From Hawksworthiomyces lignivorus (taxonomy: Eukaryota > Ascomycota > Sordariomycetes > Ophiostomatales > Ophiostomataceae): a stretch of 64,000 nt of DNA. The notes under the pieces were generated by a model. The model was not told where the DNA came from, made no database searches, and was given only the letters and a program-made list of their open reading frames with translations. This document shows positions 23,669 through 35,705 of the stretch, piece after piece. Position 1 is the stretch's first letter. Each line of letters begins with the position of its first letter. The stretch is taken from the NCBI GenBank assembly GCA_002917075.1, contig NTMA01000005.1:796967-860966 (forward strand), given 5' to 3'. The position numbers were made by a program, and so were the translations under genes.

Positions 23669-26600
23669 TACAGAGTACACTTCACAATTTCTTCACTTAC
23701 CCCTGAAAAAGTACCACACCAATGCTCACTACGAAGGTACGGACTCATTGCAATAGCGGCCTGGCCAACTGCTTTCTTTAATCAGCGATATTGCGCTGCT
23801 ATATATAATATACCACCGAAAATAAAAGACTACAGGCAAAGACACATTACTCTCTCTCTTCGACGACATCTTCTATCTACAACTGTCCTTTTTCTGCAAA
23901 CTGAATTTCTTGCATATCTGTATGGAACGCTTGACTAATGCCTCAAAGAATGAGCAAAAAGGTGCTCGATGACAGTAGCATTACAAAATACCACAAAACA
24001 GTACGATCTGCGCAAATGTGTTTATCCATAAGTGTATATTTGACAGGGATTATGCGAGAAAAGGGGCTCGCAGGCAGCATTGGAATATCTTTGAACTCGG
24101 GCTGATAACGTATTTTGCTTCTGTGACCGTTGCACGCCACCGTCTCTAACTCAATATGCGTCGAAGAAATGAAATATTCTCAAACAAATCACTCTAAATT
24201 CTCACTCAAAATCGAACAGAGGACATTGTGTGCTTAGTCTTATTCTTGTAACAAAGAGAATCTCCACACATACTCACCCCTTCTTTCAAAAGGTTCCATG
24301 TTTGTAGTTGTAACGCAGTTTCGTAGAAGTTAACGATATCCGAGCCTCAGAGAATCTGTCCCCTAAAAGTCGAGACTAGGAGTTCTGTTAATGGCCCTCC
24401 GTAGAGAGGCATTTCTAAAGACAAGCCGGACCCAAATGTTCAAGGTCCTGTTGATAGGCGTGGCTCGCCTTGTTCGTAGCCAAAAGAAAATATACTTCAC
24501 AAAGTTGGTCTGCGGATCATCGTGGAATGTCCGTATTTCATGTTAAGGGACTGATAAACAGAATATTTTGTGACACACTTATGGTTTCGAGAAATAGCTG
24601 ATGGAAAGTAAGTTTTGCACCTAGAATGTTATTTTATCTTGCGACAATAACGAACAGCTGAAAAGGATAGCAAAAACAGAGAGAAAGAGGCTGCAACACA
24701 CCTGAGTTTGGCCAAAAATATACCATTGTTCTCATTGTTTGTGTACCTATTTGGACAGACTACGATTTTTATTTCCAGTCTTGCGTGTTCTCTTATACAC
24801 AGGGTTTTTGCGTGACGTAGCTGGTTATTTTTCTGCTCAAAGAACTTCGAAATATCCTCCCTCGCGATGAGTCTTGCTTTCCTCCATATTGATACTACTT
24901 GCTAGAAGACGTCGCCGGGACACGCTAGAACAAGGGTAACGAATTCGATATTTGTTGTGCGCGTTTTCAATAGTCACATCATATTGTTCCGGAGGGGTTC
25001 TCCCAGAAATCAGACAGGAAGCTTTCTGCTAGGTAAGGTTACAGTGTTATGAAGCAGGAAACAAATTGGTGGGATTTGGCTGGAGTGTAATATCAATGTT
25101 GCATGTCTTTGAAGAGTATGTATCATGGGATAAAATGAGACTGAGAGAATCTCGCTCTCGCCCGTCTCTGCCCTTGCCTATCTACTCTCACTTTCCAAAT
25201 GTGTGAACGACCTGTGCTCGTGTGCCGCGCTCCACAGGTACGGTAAATACGACTGTGATATTCCTCTCCAACCAAGTCCCCAAAGAGAAGATAAATGGAA
25301 GCTATGGAACAAAAGGCAAGCAGGAAGTAATTGGCACCAGTATTTTTATTTTCCGCCTTTCTTGTGAAGTTATCCCAGCCTCGTCGTCTCACACCAGATG
25401 ATCAATATAACTGTAGCAAGGCAGGCTAACGGATAGCCAGTTCTTGCGCCACAAGGGAATAGCAGATCTGCCTGTATGAAGAGAGAGGATTTCTGTTGTA
25501 CACACCTAAGAACAAAATCAAAGCCATTTATCTGTAGGTGAGCTGCCATGGAGAGCACATCTTCATCACAACGGTGGCACATCATATTCCAGAGGCTAGT
25601 GCCAAGTATGCATACTTCGTACAAGCGAGGAAAGGCCGGGGTCACTTTCGAATTGTGTCAAGGATTGAGTTTAACCAGCATTTCAAGATGTTCTCAATAA
25701 TAGCCCAATTTCACCCGTAACGGCCGCTTCTGCTTCTAGAAACAAGATAGTATTCTTGGCGTCGCGCTCGTGCATTATAAACACGCGAATGGTAAAAAAT
25801 TGCAATAACCAATCATTCAGACAAGGACTGTACGTGCACTCTGCAGGAAGCTTAAACTGCCGTTATCGCACAAGGCTTACGATCCCTTGTCTAAAGAAAT
25901 GAAAATCGTTCATTATCTGCTCCGTATATTACCCTTCCCGTACTGTACTGTACATGTATTCCCTGCTAGGTGACCTTAGGGTCAATGCAACAGCCCTAAA
26001 TATGCAAGTATGCTATCGTACGGACTAATGCTCCGTATTGGTAGTGGTCGCGCCGTAGCTTTTATTACGAAATCTGCGGGCAATATACATTCTTCTCAAA
26101 CAATTACACATACGAAGTAATACGTACGAGGACTTCCTGCTGTGTTCTCCATTAAAGCGGAGTCGTAATTACATACTTCGATGTATTCGTACTAGTAACG
26201 TGATCGTAGGAGAGATGCGCATCAGGCTGACGTTAATGCAGGGGTACAATATCACAAACACATGTATAGGCGTGTGAGGTACAAGGTGCATAGTACTCAA
26301 TATACCGAATAGCTTTTTTTTTCTTTTAAAAAAGTAAACAAATTAGAGAGAAAAATATTAATCCTGAAGCAAGATGAAATTGTATGTTCCTTTTTCTCTA
26401 GACACAAAGTCATGTCTTAAGAATCGCACTGAATTGTGAAATACAGGTGCAGAAGACGTTCGTACATACGTTGCAAAGTATGTGTGTTTCTCGGAGCTTG
26501 AACAGGGAATAAAAGGGCGGGTTCTGGCTTGACAGGGGGACCATCAGGACGGACAGGCTAACTTGATTAGGCTTCCATTTCCGAGCCATATCACAAGTAC

Positions 26601-28764
26601 AAACCCCTTCCACACTGCGGATATGCTGCTTTGGCTTTTTTCATGCTCTCAAGATTCATTAACGTGGGTAATCCCTGCACGGATGTATTTACAGAGTGGT
26701 CGTAGAATGATGAATCGGTCCGCAATATAGACAAGGGGATAGTCGTAGGAAACACGAGAGTCTTGATTGGGATACGGACTTTCAGTTTGGCGAAGCACAC
26801 AGAAGAAATATTGATTGCAGCAAAACAGTCACCACATACCAAATAATCATGCTGTTTACACATATGAACACTGCAAGATACATTTTTGAGCACCTAGTAG
26901 CAGCCATGTGAGTACATTTAACTCGGATTTTACAATACTCAACTCTACGATATGCCCCTATGATTTTGAATACAAAGTTAGGCATAGAGTGTGGGGAAGA
27001 AAATGAATCTATGTATATGCTAGGATCTGCTTGCTCCCAGAGGATCTCAATATGTACATCCACTCTTACAATGGCCATGAGAAATTCCAATTCTGAATGC
27101 ACATCTCATGGCCCTCTGAAAAACTACTTCCAAACGCATTCAATAAAGCGAAATATAAAAGGACACCAACTAGAAATTCAAAAATCCGAAAATTTCGAGG
27201 CGAAAAGAGATTCATCTTCTTGCAAAGCCCCTTTTCTCGGTAACCGGGAAGTGAGGTTTCCATGTTTCTGGCCAAGGCACCTTTAGACACAAAAGATCGA
27301 GGAGCTTGAAAAGTACTAGAGGCGAGACGTCAGTCGCGACAACTTTAACTAGTAGTCCGTTAGAGAGTGTTTCGAAGACCAGAGCTAGAAGAAAAGTGGA
27401 CTGGGAAGCTTTGCCACCACAACCAATCTGCCTCGTTACGCAGAGCAGAAGTTATGTACTCATGCAAATTCTATATTCTACGAGGAGGTCCACGAGCGGC
27501 TGTTTTATCACCAAAACACCTGCAGCTACGAGAGGGTGTGCAATACCAAACATCGTCTTGCTAGCGACAAGAGTAGAGCGCTCTTGACCGATGATGATCA
27601 AACTGGGCGGGAACGATCGAAATGAAAGTCTGGGAAGGACTTTCCTGCGGAAGCGGAATAGCAAAAAGTATTTACTTCGTGCTGATGGCGAAATACCACC
27701 ACGGGGAAACAAAGTAGTATTCCAAGGAACCAGTTCAAGAAAGTAAAACATCGTAACTGCACACCAAGGAAACCCGCACATGTGGTCCGTAGGCTACGTT
27801 GCATGCAGAATCTTTCATGCTTTGGTCCAGTTCCCGAAAATTATCTCATGTATTTATGTACAGCTAGTGCTACTTAGTTGGCGCAGAGTATTTTACCAGT
27901 ACTCGTACATTGACACACCAAGGTAAAGACCAAGAGGGGAGCTCCTACTGGAGATATCTTTCCGCAGCCGTGGTGAAGGGTGGCCATTAAGAGCATAGCT
28001 ATAATATCGTTCGTCTCTATGGTTCATCAAGGCACTGGTGGATGGGTTCAATAAAGTGTGTACTGCACAGCCTTGAATATGGTTCCGCTATTTTTTATAA
28101 GACCATTTCAGATCGTCATAAAGCACTCGGTACTATTATTAATAACGTAGGAAAATATCAAGACACTGGAATTTGGCGACTAGCAAATTGGCACAATAGG
28201 ATAGCAGGGAATGGAGTATGAGCTTTTCGCTGCTTAGTATGTATGTATCTAGTTTAATCTCTATCCTTCCGTGCTTTCACACTGAACTCTATCACAGTGG
28301 AATTCAACGACGGGCTGTTGAGTTTGTAGTGTGTGTGGCGACTTCAAACACAAGCACAGCTCACAGGAGCAATCGACATAATGCTTTTTGTTACTATGGT
28401 GAGGATATTCGTAAATTGAGGAAAAAGTCCGATGTCTTTGAAAAGGGATCAGCAGAAATTATCAAATGCAGGTTTTAGACTCTCAAGAGTCTACGAAGTA
28501 TAGAGCACCATCGGTTTTCTTCCAATATTTTCACCAAGTTTCGAAACACCTTCATGAGGCCTCGATGGCGTGACTGGTGATCATGGGTAGCGATGCCCTG
28601 TCACCTAGAACAACCTAGCATAAGAGAACCAGGAGGAAGGGTCGCCATGAATAAAACAAGCACAGACATGAGATCATCACCCAATTCCAACACAAAGATG
28701 TAGCATAGCTCCATAGGTAGTCAGTCGAGTAGTCATTCACAGCAAGTGAACATGAACATTACTA

Positions 28765-28809
28765 TCTCTTTTTTCCTTCTTCTTCTTCTCCTTCTTTTTC
28801 TTCTTTTTT
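28765..28809. repeat. 45-nt pyrimidine tract with TTC repeats
   Basis: Pure C/T run on the plus strand containing several TTC units. Such tracts can form triplex DNA or act as simple sequence; no gene is adjacent. Confidence 0.85.
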
Positions 28810-28899
28810 GCCCCATTTCACCTTATTCATTTTTATTCACCTAGGGCTCTTTAGTCTCTACACACTTGCTCTTGTGAAACAAATTTTGGTTTTGAATTC

Positions 28900-28915
28900 T
28901 TTTTTTTTTTTTTTT
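28900..28915. repeat. T16 homopolymer
   Basis: Uninterrupted run of 16 T on the plus strand, about 90 nt after the pyrimidine tract. Confidence 0.9.
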
Positions 28916-30536
28916 GGTCCTGCCTCTCGGTAACGCTGTTGTCCAACAAAGAGACCAAAAGCGGACAGTGGAACAGTCTTATTCTTCCCCTTCCTAATCC
29001 CCCACGCTACAGAACACTGCGAATTACATACGACGTACAAGTAAGAGCTAAAAAAGGTGGGGCGATTGTACGTTTCCCGGGGTTTGCCCCTGAAACTCTA
29101 CGTAGCACACTCACGGAGAAGATTGTGAGTGCCGGAAGACTCTTTTCTTTATTCGCTAAAGCTTCGATTCCGGTGCTTTTTTCGGCCCCCATCTAACCAA
29201 ATAAGACGCATCTGCCCGAAACCAAATGCATGCCGCGGATTTGTCGTTCCGGGTTTATAAGATTCCCATGACAGGAAAGAAGAGACTTTCTGAAAACCAT
29301 CGCCATAAAATAGGTATTTGTCAACTGCAATGAATATTTGTATGTTCCCGAACCTAATTCCAAGTAATTAGTATGTGTGAATATGGACGAATGGCACTCA
29401 AGAAGCAGCCCTTCCTGTGTATTATGTCTTGACGACTGGGACGAAGCTTGGTCATGGATAAGTTTGCCTTTTATATGACTGCATTAAGCTGAGCGGAAAA
29501 TAGCTAAATAGTGGTTATACACAGACGCTGCCTTTCTTACCATTGCGTTAAGTTCGAGGGGCATCGGGAAGATTTATCTACTATTGGCAAGATCTCGATG
29601 ATCAGTTTTATGGAGACAAGTCCATCATACGCGCCTTGTCAATTTCTGGGCGTCCTGTTGCCGAAGGTTAACGCTTTGCTTCAGTCTTCCGTTGAAGACA
29701 AAACATACACAAAGTGTCGAAGCATATTTACCATAATTTGAGACGTGCTGTAAATTCTCATTTCGAAGCGAGACAGCTACAATTGAGTCCTGTGAGGACT
29801 CGTAAAACTGTTCCCAAGAGTTTTGTCGGATTAAAAAGAAACTTGCCAATCGCAGTTATGGCTTGCAGAGTTCAGAATAGAGGGTAGGAGTTTCCTGGAT
29901 TCTGCCGAAGTGAAGACTGCCAATATACAACCAAGCCCGGCTATTTTTCTCTTCTCTCGTAACATTTCTGGATTCTTAGGAGAAGGATAGCATATTTGAC
30001 TCTCGGGTAACATGTTGTCCGTGGATAATATATGCTTAGGGAAATAAACGCCATCACGCCTTACCGTGAACAGGCAGCTGAGAAGATATAGAAATAGTAT
30101 AAGGAAAGACCATTTTATATCTTTTTGATCATATAGTAAATATTCTTCCTTTCAAATTTGAGAAATATTAGCCGTGTCTGCATTTGAGAACTATTGTTCT
30201 ATCAAACTGAGATGCTTCCGGAATGGAGTCGATCTGAAGGTAAGTGACGCTCAGGATTGTCAAATATCTGAGAGGGAAAAAAATTAGGAAACGCCGACGT
30301 CTCGGCAAGGAAATTCCTCATACTGCTTCTTTTTTTTTCCTTGTCTCGCTTTCTGATCTCCATCTTACATTTTCTTCCTCCCTATCTTCTACCATTTCCC
30401 CAGTCCTCTTGTCTTCCAACTATTGCCTGTTCGGGTTAATTCGGGCCTGCGTTATTGCGGCGAGGGTAAATTTAGTTATAAGAAATATAATTTTACTTCG
30501 CTTTCATGTTTCTGTGAAGTTGGGAAAAGAACAAAA

Positions 30537-30571
30537 ATGCAGCTGCATGCATGCATGCACGATGCAGCTGC
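30537..30571. repeat. ATGC-repeat hairpin flanked by ATGCAGCTGC
   Basis: ATGCAGCTGC occurs at 30537-30546 and 30562-30571 around (ATGC)n. Because the units are themselves near-palindromic, GCAGCTGCAT at 30539-30548 pairs perfectly with 30562-30571 across a 13-nt loop. Simple-sequence hairpin in intergenic DNA. Confidence 0.75.
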
Positions 30572-32450
30572 GCTGCAAACGTAAAGGTGCCAGCCAACCA
30601 CAGTCAATGCCGATAATAGAAAAGAGTGAGACAATAACATCATTGAAAGTGCGCCCAAGTCTTACGGGAAAGTTAGAAGTAGGAGGGGAGGAAGGACACG
30701 TCTGTGAAGGGAGGAAATGTGATGTGAACCGACCGAAACCAGAATGCTTCTTCTATTATGGAGGGAGTAGAAATACGCATCGTCTCCTACAAGCATTGAT
30801 AATAGGAGAACAGTAACATGTCGTCCTCCTTACCATGCCTTGCTTCAGCATAAACGAAATATGACGAGCGAAAAGAGGTTTGGGAGACATGGGCTAAGAA
30901 CTCGGTTCGGTTTACTATGTACATTAGCAGCCAAGAGGCTGCTTGATGAACAGGGTTAGGTTGAAATATGAAAGAAGAAGAAAAAGGATAGAGAGCAACA
31001 CTTACAATCCTTCTTTACCATGAGAAAGAGACACTTCTGGCTATGCACACTTCTGCTATTGTTAAGACTATAGCATAAATCTTTATCCAACATGCTTCAC
31101 AGCTTTTTGGGATCGAAATCAATACAACGAGCGTAAGATATTTTTGTGCAGCTATGAAAGTGAAATAAAATAGTAAGAACGATAGTTCTTTGGTCTTCTT
31201 CTGCTCTTGTGCTTACGACGTTTAATGGACAACTTAGCGACCTGCTGATTTTAGCTCTTGATAGCTGGGAGCTGCACATCTATACAATTAGGTATAAACT
31301 TAAGCAAGGAAAAGAAGGCAATCGATATTTGATCATTGAGACGAGCAAGATTCTTACTCGTATCCTGTATATCGAAACAAGCCTTTGTAGCACTTGGAAG
31401 GTTTTAGGGAGTCATCACTGAGATAATTAGAATGATGTAGGAAATGCAGCTCGCATGCAAGTGGCCTGTCTGTTCTGGGGTGAGGGTGGGAATAACTACG
31501 CCTAGCAGGATGGGGAGGTTCTCGATGTGAAGATGATGTGGTTTTCTTCAACGAGCTATGCATTTCCTATCCGGCAGGCTAGGATACACGCCAATGAAGT
31601 TCTCTTCCTTCTGGTTTGCCTCATTTAACTTCCTGCTTATTCGTTTTGGGCACGAACACAGAATATGGAAGCAGAACCGGAGAGTATGATTTGACGGTGA
31701 GTCACGTATTTGGGTAAGTCAGCGAGGTTTAAGAAACATAGAAACATTTTTTTGGAGACAATATCACAAAAACAAAACTTAAAAAATAGAAAATAAACAT
31801 GATGTGCCCCTGCAGTGAGCAGGCGCAGAATGAAAAGAAGTTTGAGCCCCAAAATTCTAGATCTCTTCAGTCCTGCCTTCTGAAACTCGAGGTTATGTAT
31901 AAGTTGGGTTTGTTTCGAGAAGAACAATGCAATAACGTAGATCAACAAAGGATATCTGACTACTTGGATAACATGAACATTTGGCATAACTCCAAAGATG
32001 AAAATTGATTACAAGAGTGGCTACAATTCGTTTTAAACAAAGAAAATCTAGACAACTTTAGCTCCTAACCTCATACCTACTTTCTTTAGACACTCACATG
32101 ACAGTGTTGTATCGTGAGGCACACATTGCAACGGTGTTAATTAATAACCTGAGAATTGAAAAAAGGTAAAGAAAGAAAACGTAAAACGCAAAGCTTGAAG
32201 GTAAATAAATAATAGAAGTAAGGTATGACTCCGCATCGGTATTACCCCAGAGTTGCAATGCGCTACTAAATACGAGATCTTGACCAGAAGACTGAGGGAG
32301 TTGATAGTGGTGATAAAATCATAACGGCCCAATTTGTAACAACCATCATTTGTGTGACGTCAATATGCTGTCCATTGGTGCATAGTGGTGTTCGAAAGAG
32401 GAATTTTTGGACTGGAGCTGTGGTGCGGTGGATCTTTTACATTTGCAGCC

Positions 32451-32470
32451 AAAAAAAAAAAAAAAAAAAA
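32451..32470. repeat. A20 homopolymer
   Basis: Uninterrupted run of 20 A on the plus strand. It might be the tail of an old retroposed sequence, but no flanking duplication was recognised. Confidence 0.9.
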
Positions 32471-33238
32471 CTCTGCAGAGACTGCAGCTCGGCCCAACAC
32501 CACGGTCTTGTTCAACCTGGGTTTTCTCAGCAAAGACACTGTCGATCGGCTGGTTCGTTCTGCTGGGTGATCTGTGCATTTCACTTGGTCATTCATTTTG
32601 GCTTAGTTTCAAAAATTACCCACCCAAGTTAACAAAAGTGTCGCATCCTTACAACCATATGCTTACTTTTTGCTCTCAAATGGCCTACGACCCCTTTTTG
32701 ATTGTTGTATTTGTTGATTGCCAAAAAAAAAAAATACAACCAAAGATATCATCAACGGCACTCAATGTTGATAGCGTCGAGTGCATTGTGTCAAGAGGAA
32801 GATGCACTGCTTGTAGTTGAAAAAAGTTAGAAACCATGCAAAACAACAGCAAAACTTAAAAGAGACGGAAAGGCAGACACTGGTTGGGAGATTTGGGTTC
32901 CAAAAGGCATCGTTTTCTCTCGTCATAACATTGTGCATATTTGTATCGGTTTAATATTATAGTTGGGATGCATATCGTTACAATCATTATACTCCACGGA
33001 CTTCGGTCACACCTTTTTCAACACTCTTCCCCTATAAGATTAGCCTGCTGTTTTCATTTTGCCCCCAATTTTTGACATTCCATAAACTTCGATTTCTGTC
33101 GTAGATCAGCGTACACGCACTTCGTTCCTGCTTTGAACCACCGATAATGTTTACGTCTAAATGAATAAAAAAAAAAGGCAATGTTGCAAGAGATCCTAGC
33201 AAGCATTTGAGTTTGTTTAATGAACTTGCAGTCGACTG

Positions 33239-34706
33239 TCAGTTTGGATACTTTCGAAGCGGAAAGAACCCAGCAGGCATTGGCTCAAGATGCCACACTT
33301 TTCGAGCTTCTGTATCAAAGGCTGCTGTCCATTCATTCTCTAGGTCTTGTGGAATAGTCCATCCAAGCTGCGAACTTCGAAGTCGCATGCGAACTAAATG
33401 GCGCCTCTCCGCAGCAATCGCACCATCTTTGAATCCGTCGCGTCGATGGAGAATGGAAAGATTATTAATGAAATGCATATCACCCGCTTGAGTGGTGATT
33501 TCTAGTTGAGTTGCCTGCGCGATAGCTTCAATCGCGTCAAGAGCTTCAATTTGACGCGGTGTGACACTTGGCAGATTTTTTGGGCGGGGATGAATAGAAT
33601 TTCCCAGTAGAGGAGTACGCCCAAAATTCATAACAAGTTTTGAATCTTGGTAGTAAATAATCGACCGGCATTGGAAGTGAGGGCTTAGAGTGAGAATGTT
33701 AGGAACAAATGCAAGAAAGACAAAGACAAAGGGCAAGAAAAAGGAATCGGCGTGAGATGAATATACACTTACAAGGCAAACGGCCAATCAGATCGAGCTA
33801 GAAGGCGTAAAAGATCAGGTCGGTGAGACGCAAGGGCGTTGTAGATTGTGTAGGCCGAGGCGATGATGCAGCGTCCACCAGCGGCTGCTGTGCTACGCGT
33901 GAGCCACCCGATGACATCTCCAGTTTCTTCGTTATGGAATGTCTATCAATAGTTTAGATTAAAAACATTAGTATGATATCGTGGTATATATATGAAGAGG
34001 TGAGGGAAAAAAAAACTCGTTTCTGAATGGTTACTGACAATGGACTTGTTCGAGTGTCGATGGTGTCTGGTGTGGGTTTTGGAACTATTATCGGCAACAA
34101 TATGAACTGTCATGTTTTAGTGTCAAAACCCCCTTGAGATTCGAGACTGGAACTAGATCACTCTTACCAAGCATATTGCCTCGATTGTCTTGTCGGCCAC
34201 GTTGATCGGCAATGTGAGATTGGACTCCAAGGTAGATAAGCGTGAGGTCGCCGACGGAGTAAGTATGGGGCTTGATGCCTCGAATGAGGCAAAAGCCTCG
34301 GCCATTGTGAACCTCTTGGCTAAGCTCATCAAGTTTTGCGCCTAATCCAGGAAGAGGAAAAGTGTCGCGTGATACTTGTTCACCGTCGAGTTTCAGGCCT
34401 GCAATGGTTCATTAGCTAGAGACTTCGGTCACAAACCTTCCTTATTGACATACTTTTGAAGTAAATAATAGCTTGATGAACCTCATCAATATCTGCATTT
34501 GAAAGATGATACACATAACTGTGAGGATCTTCGAAGTCACGACCGACCCAAGCAAGCTTGCTATCAAGCTTGATGGGAAACCCAGCAGGAAGGGACGATC
34601 TGTCAGTTTGGTTGGCAGGGAGTGTAGAAACGCCGAAGTCTAATGTAGCCGCAGCGCGCGATGCTCCTATAACGGGCCCTGTGTTCACGCTAGACATCTT
34701 GCGCAT
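33239..34706 (-). CDS. TauD/TfdA-family 2-oxoglutarate/Fe(II)-dependent dioxygenase
   Basis: Five exons: 34706-34454, 34398-34168, 34106-34039, 33942-33773 and 33683-33239, joining in frame to 388 residues (379 if the second ATG at 34697 is used). Introns are 55, 61, 96 and 89 nt; the third has a GTCAGT donor. The joints restore IIYFKS-LKLDGEQVSRDTF, NKSI-TFHNEETGD and SDWPFA-FPHFQCRSI. GRGFCLIRGIKP is the usual N-terminal block of the family. Likely iron ligands are His187 and Glu189 (FHNEETGD) and His320 (MHFINNLSILHRR). Arg residues in RRHLVRMRLRSS are candidates for binding 2-oxoglutarate. Taurine and related sulfonates or aryloxy acids are family substrates, but the one here cannot be inferred. 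It is isolated, with more than 5 kb on its 5' side and 14 kb on its 3' side. Confidence 0.85.
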
Positions 34707-35682
34707 ATGAATATCTGAGTTTAGATGCCTCGGAGGTCGTTTCTAGTACCAAATGTCAGAGTTCTTGCAGGTAGCCGATATCCCATAATTGTCCAAAGAC
34801 ACTATTTATAAAATGAACTCTAGCAGCCAGCTACGAGATTGATTTAGCTAAGAAAACTTACTGCGTGCGGCGTGGCCTACGTTTATGCAGGCAAACTTGG
34901 AGGGAAAACGTGAAAGATTGGAGATATGTAGGCGTGGAACAAAGTCGTTAAGCAATTAGAATATAAGTCGATCGAGAGTCGTTATTCACTAGAGTACAGG
35001 CCCAGCAATTTTGGAGTTGTTGCGACTTCGTCTGCTAATTGATGGATTCAAAACTTCGATGGGCTTCCTGTGCAAAAACAAATAAGAAAAGAAAAAAGAA
35101 AGACAAATATTTCTTGGATTCGAGTGGAAGCTAAGCAGAGAACAAATCGACGATTAGCGTGTCGAGAATTTCGGTGTGCTATAAGATAGGCGGAATAGAT
35201 TAAATTGGGCAACTGCGGCTGACGAGATACTTGATCAAGTAGAGACGGTGTATGATTTCCTAGGATGAGATAAACAAGGAAGAGGTACAAAAATTGGCGT
35301 GAAGAAGACGGCGGCGGATAACGTCTTCATATATTTGTATTGCTCCTCTAGGCTAGGATGTCTATCCCAGTGGTCCAGCGTCAAGAATATAGACGCAACG
35401 AAAGATAGTAAGTCGTGTTATTTAGTCCATCCACCTAGAAACAAAGGGGAACAGAAAAGCAGAAACAATGTGGAACGACTGGATCTTGAAGTTGATATGG
35501 GACGCTAGAGTGTGTGAACAAAACACGAAAAAAAGACAGTAGCAATAACACAACAACAGTGATGGTACCAGGAGACAAGGGATTAAAATTTTTTTGAGGG
35601 TGCAGGTATAGACCAGGCACCTGCATACACAGCATGCATATACACATTCCACGGCATATGTGTATGTACAGAGCATGGACGT

Positions 35683-35705
35683 GCAGGCAGGCAGGCAAGC
35701 AAGCA
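35683..35705. repeat. GCAG/GCAA microsatellite
   Basis: Short tandem GCAG units followed by GCAA units, within a larger stretch of alternating purine-pyrimidine words (GCATAT, TGTATG) from about 35,620 to 35,720. Confidence 0.8.

Larger units (their letters stand above)
18892..33238. other. 14.3 kb gene-poor region
   Basis: I see no supportable gene in this stretch on either strand. The frames present are at most about 190 codons, lack family motifs, do not splice into longer sensible products and often begin with non-ATG codons. The part at 19,500-20,300 is purine-rich on the plus strand, so pyrimidine-rich upstream of the receptor gene, and is likely its promoter and leader. The rest is AT-richer, with many TAC/GTA-rich words such as GTACG and TACGAAG, especially at 25,900-26,300. 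It holds one MITE-like element, a palindromic ATGC-repeat hairpin and several homopolymers, listed separately. Non-coding RNA genes cannot be excluded by eye. Confidence 0.55.

Noticed and set aside
30244..30816. 190-codon frame on the plus strand in the gene desert
   Set aside because: It begins with GTG, has a composition-driven Ser/Phe/Arg/Lys-rich translation, runs through the ATGC hairpin repeat, and shows no motif.
18892..33238. RIP-mutated transposon graveyard
   Set aside because: The DNA is only moderately AT-rich and no decayed reverse transcriptase, integrase or transposase frames were recognised, although a computed RIP index was not available.
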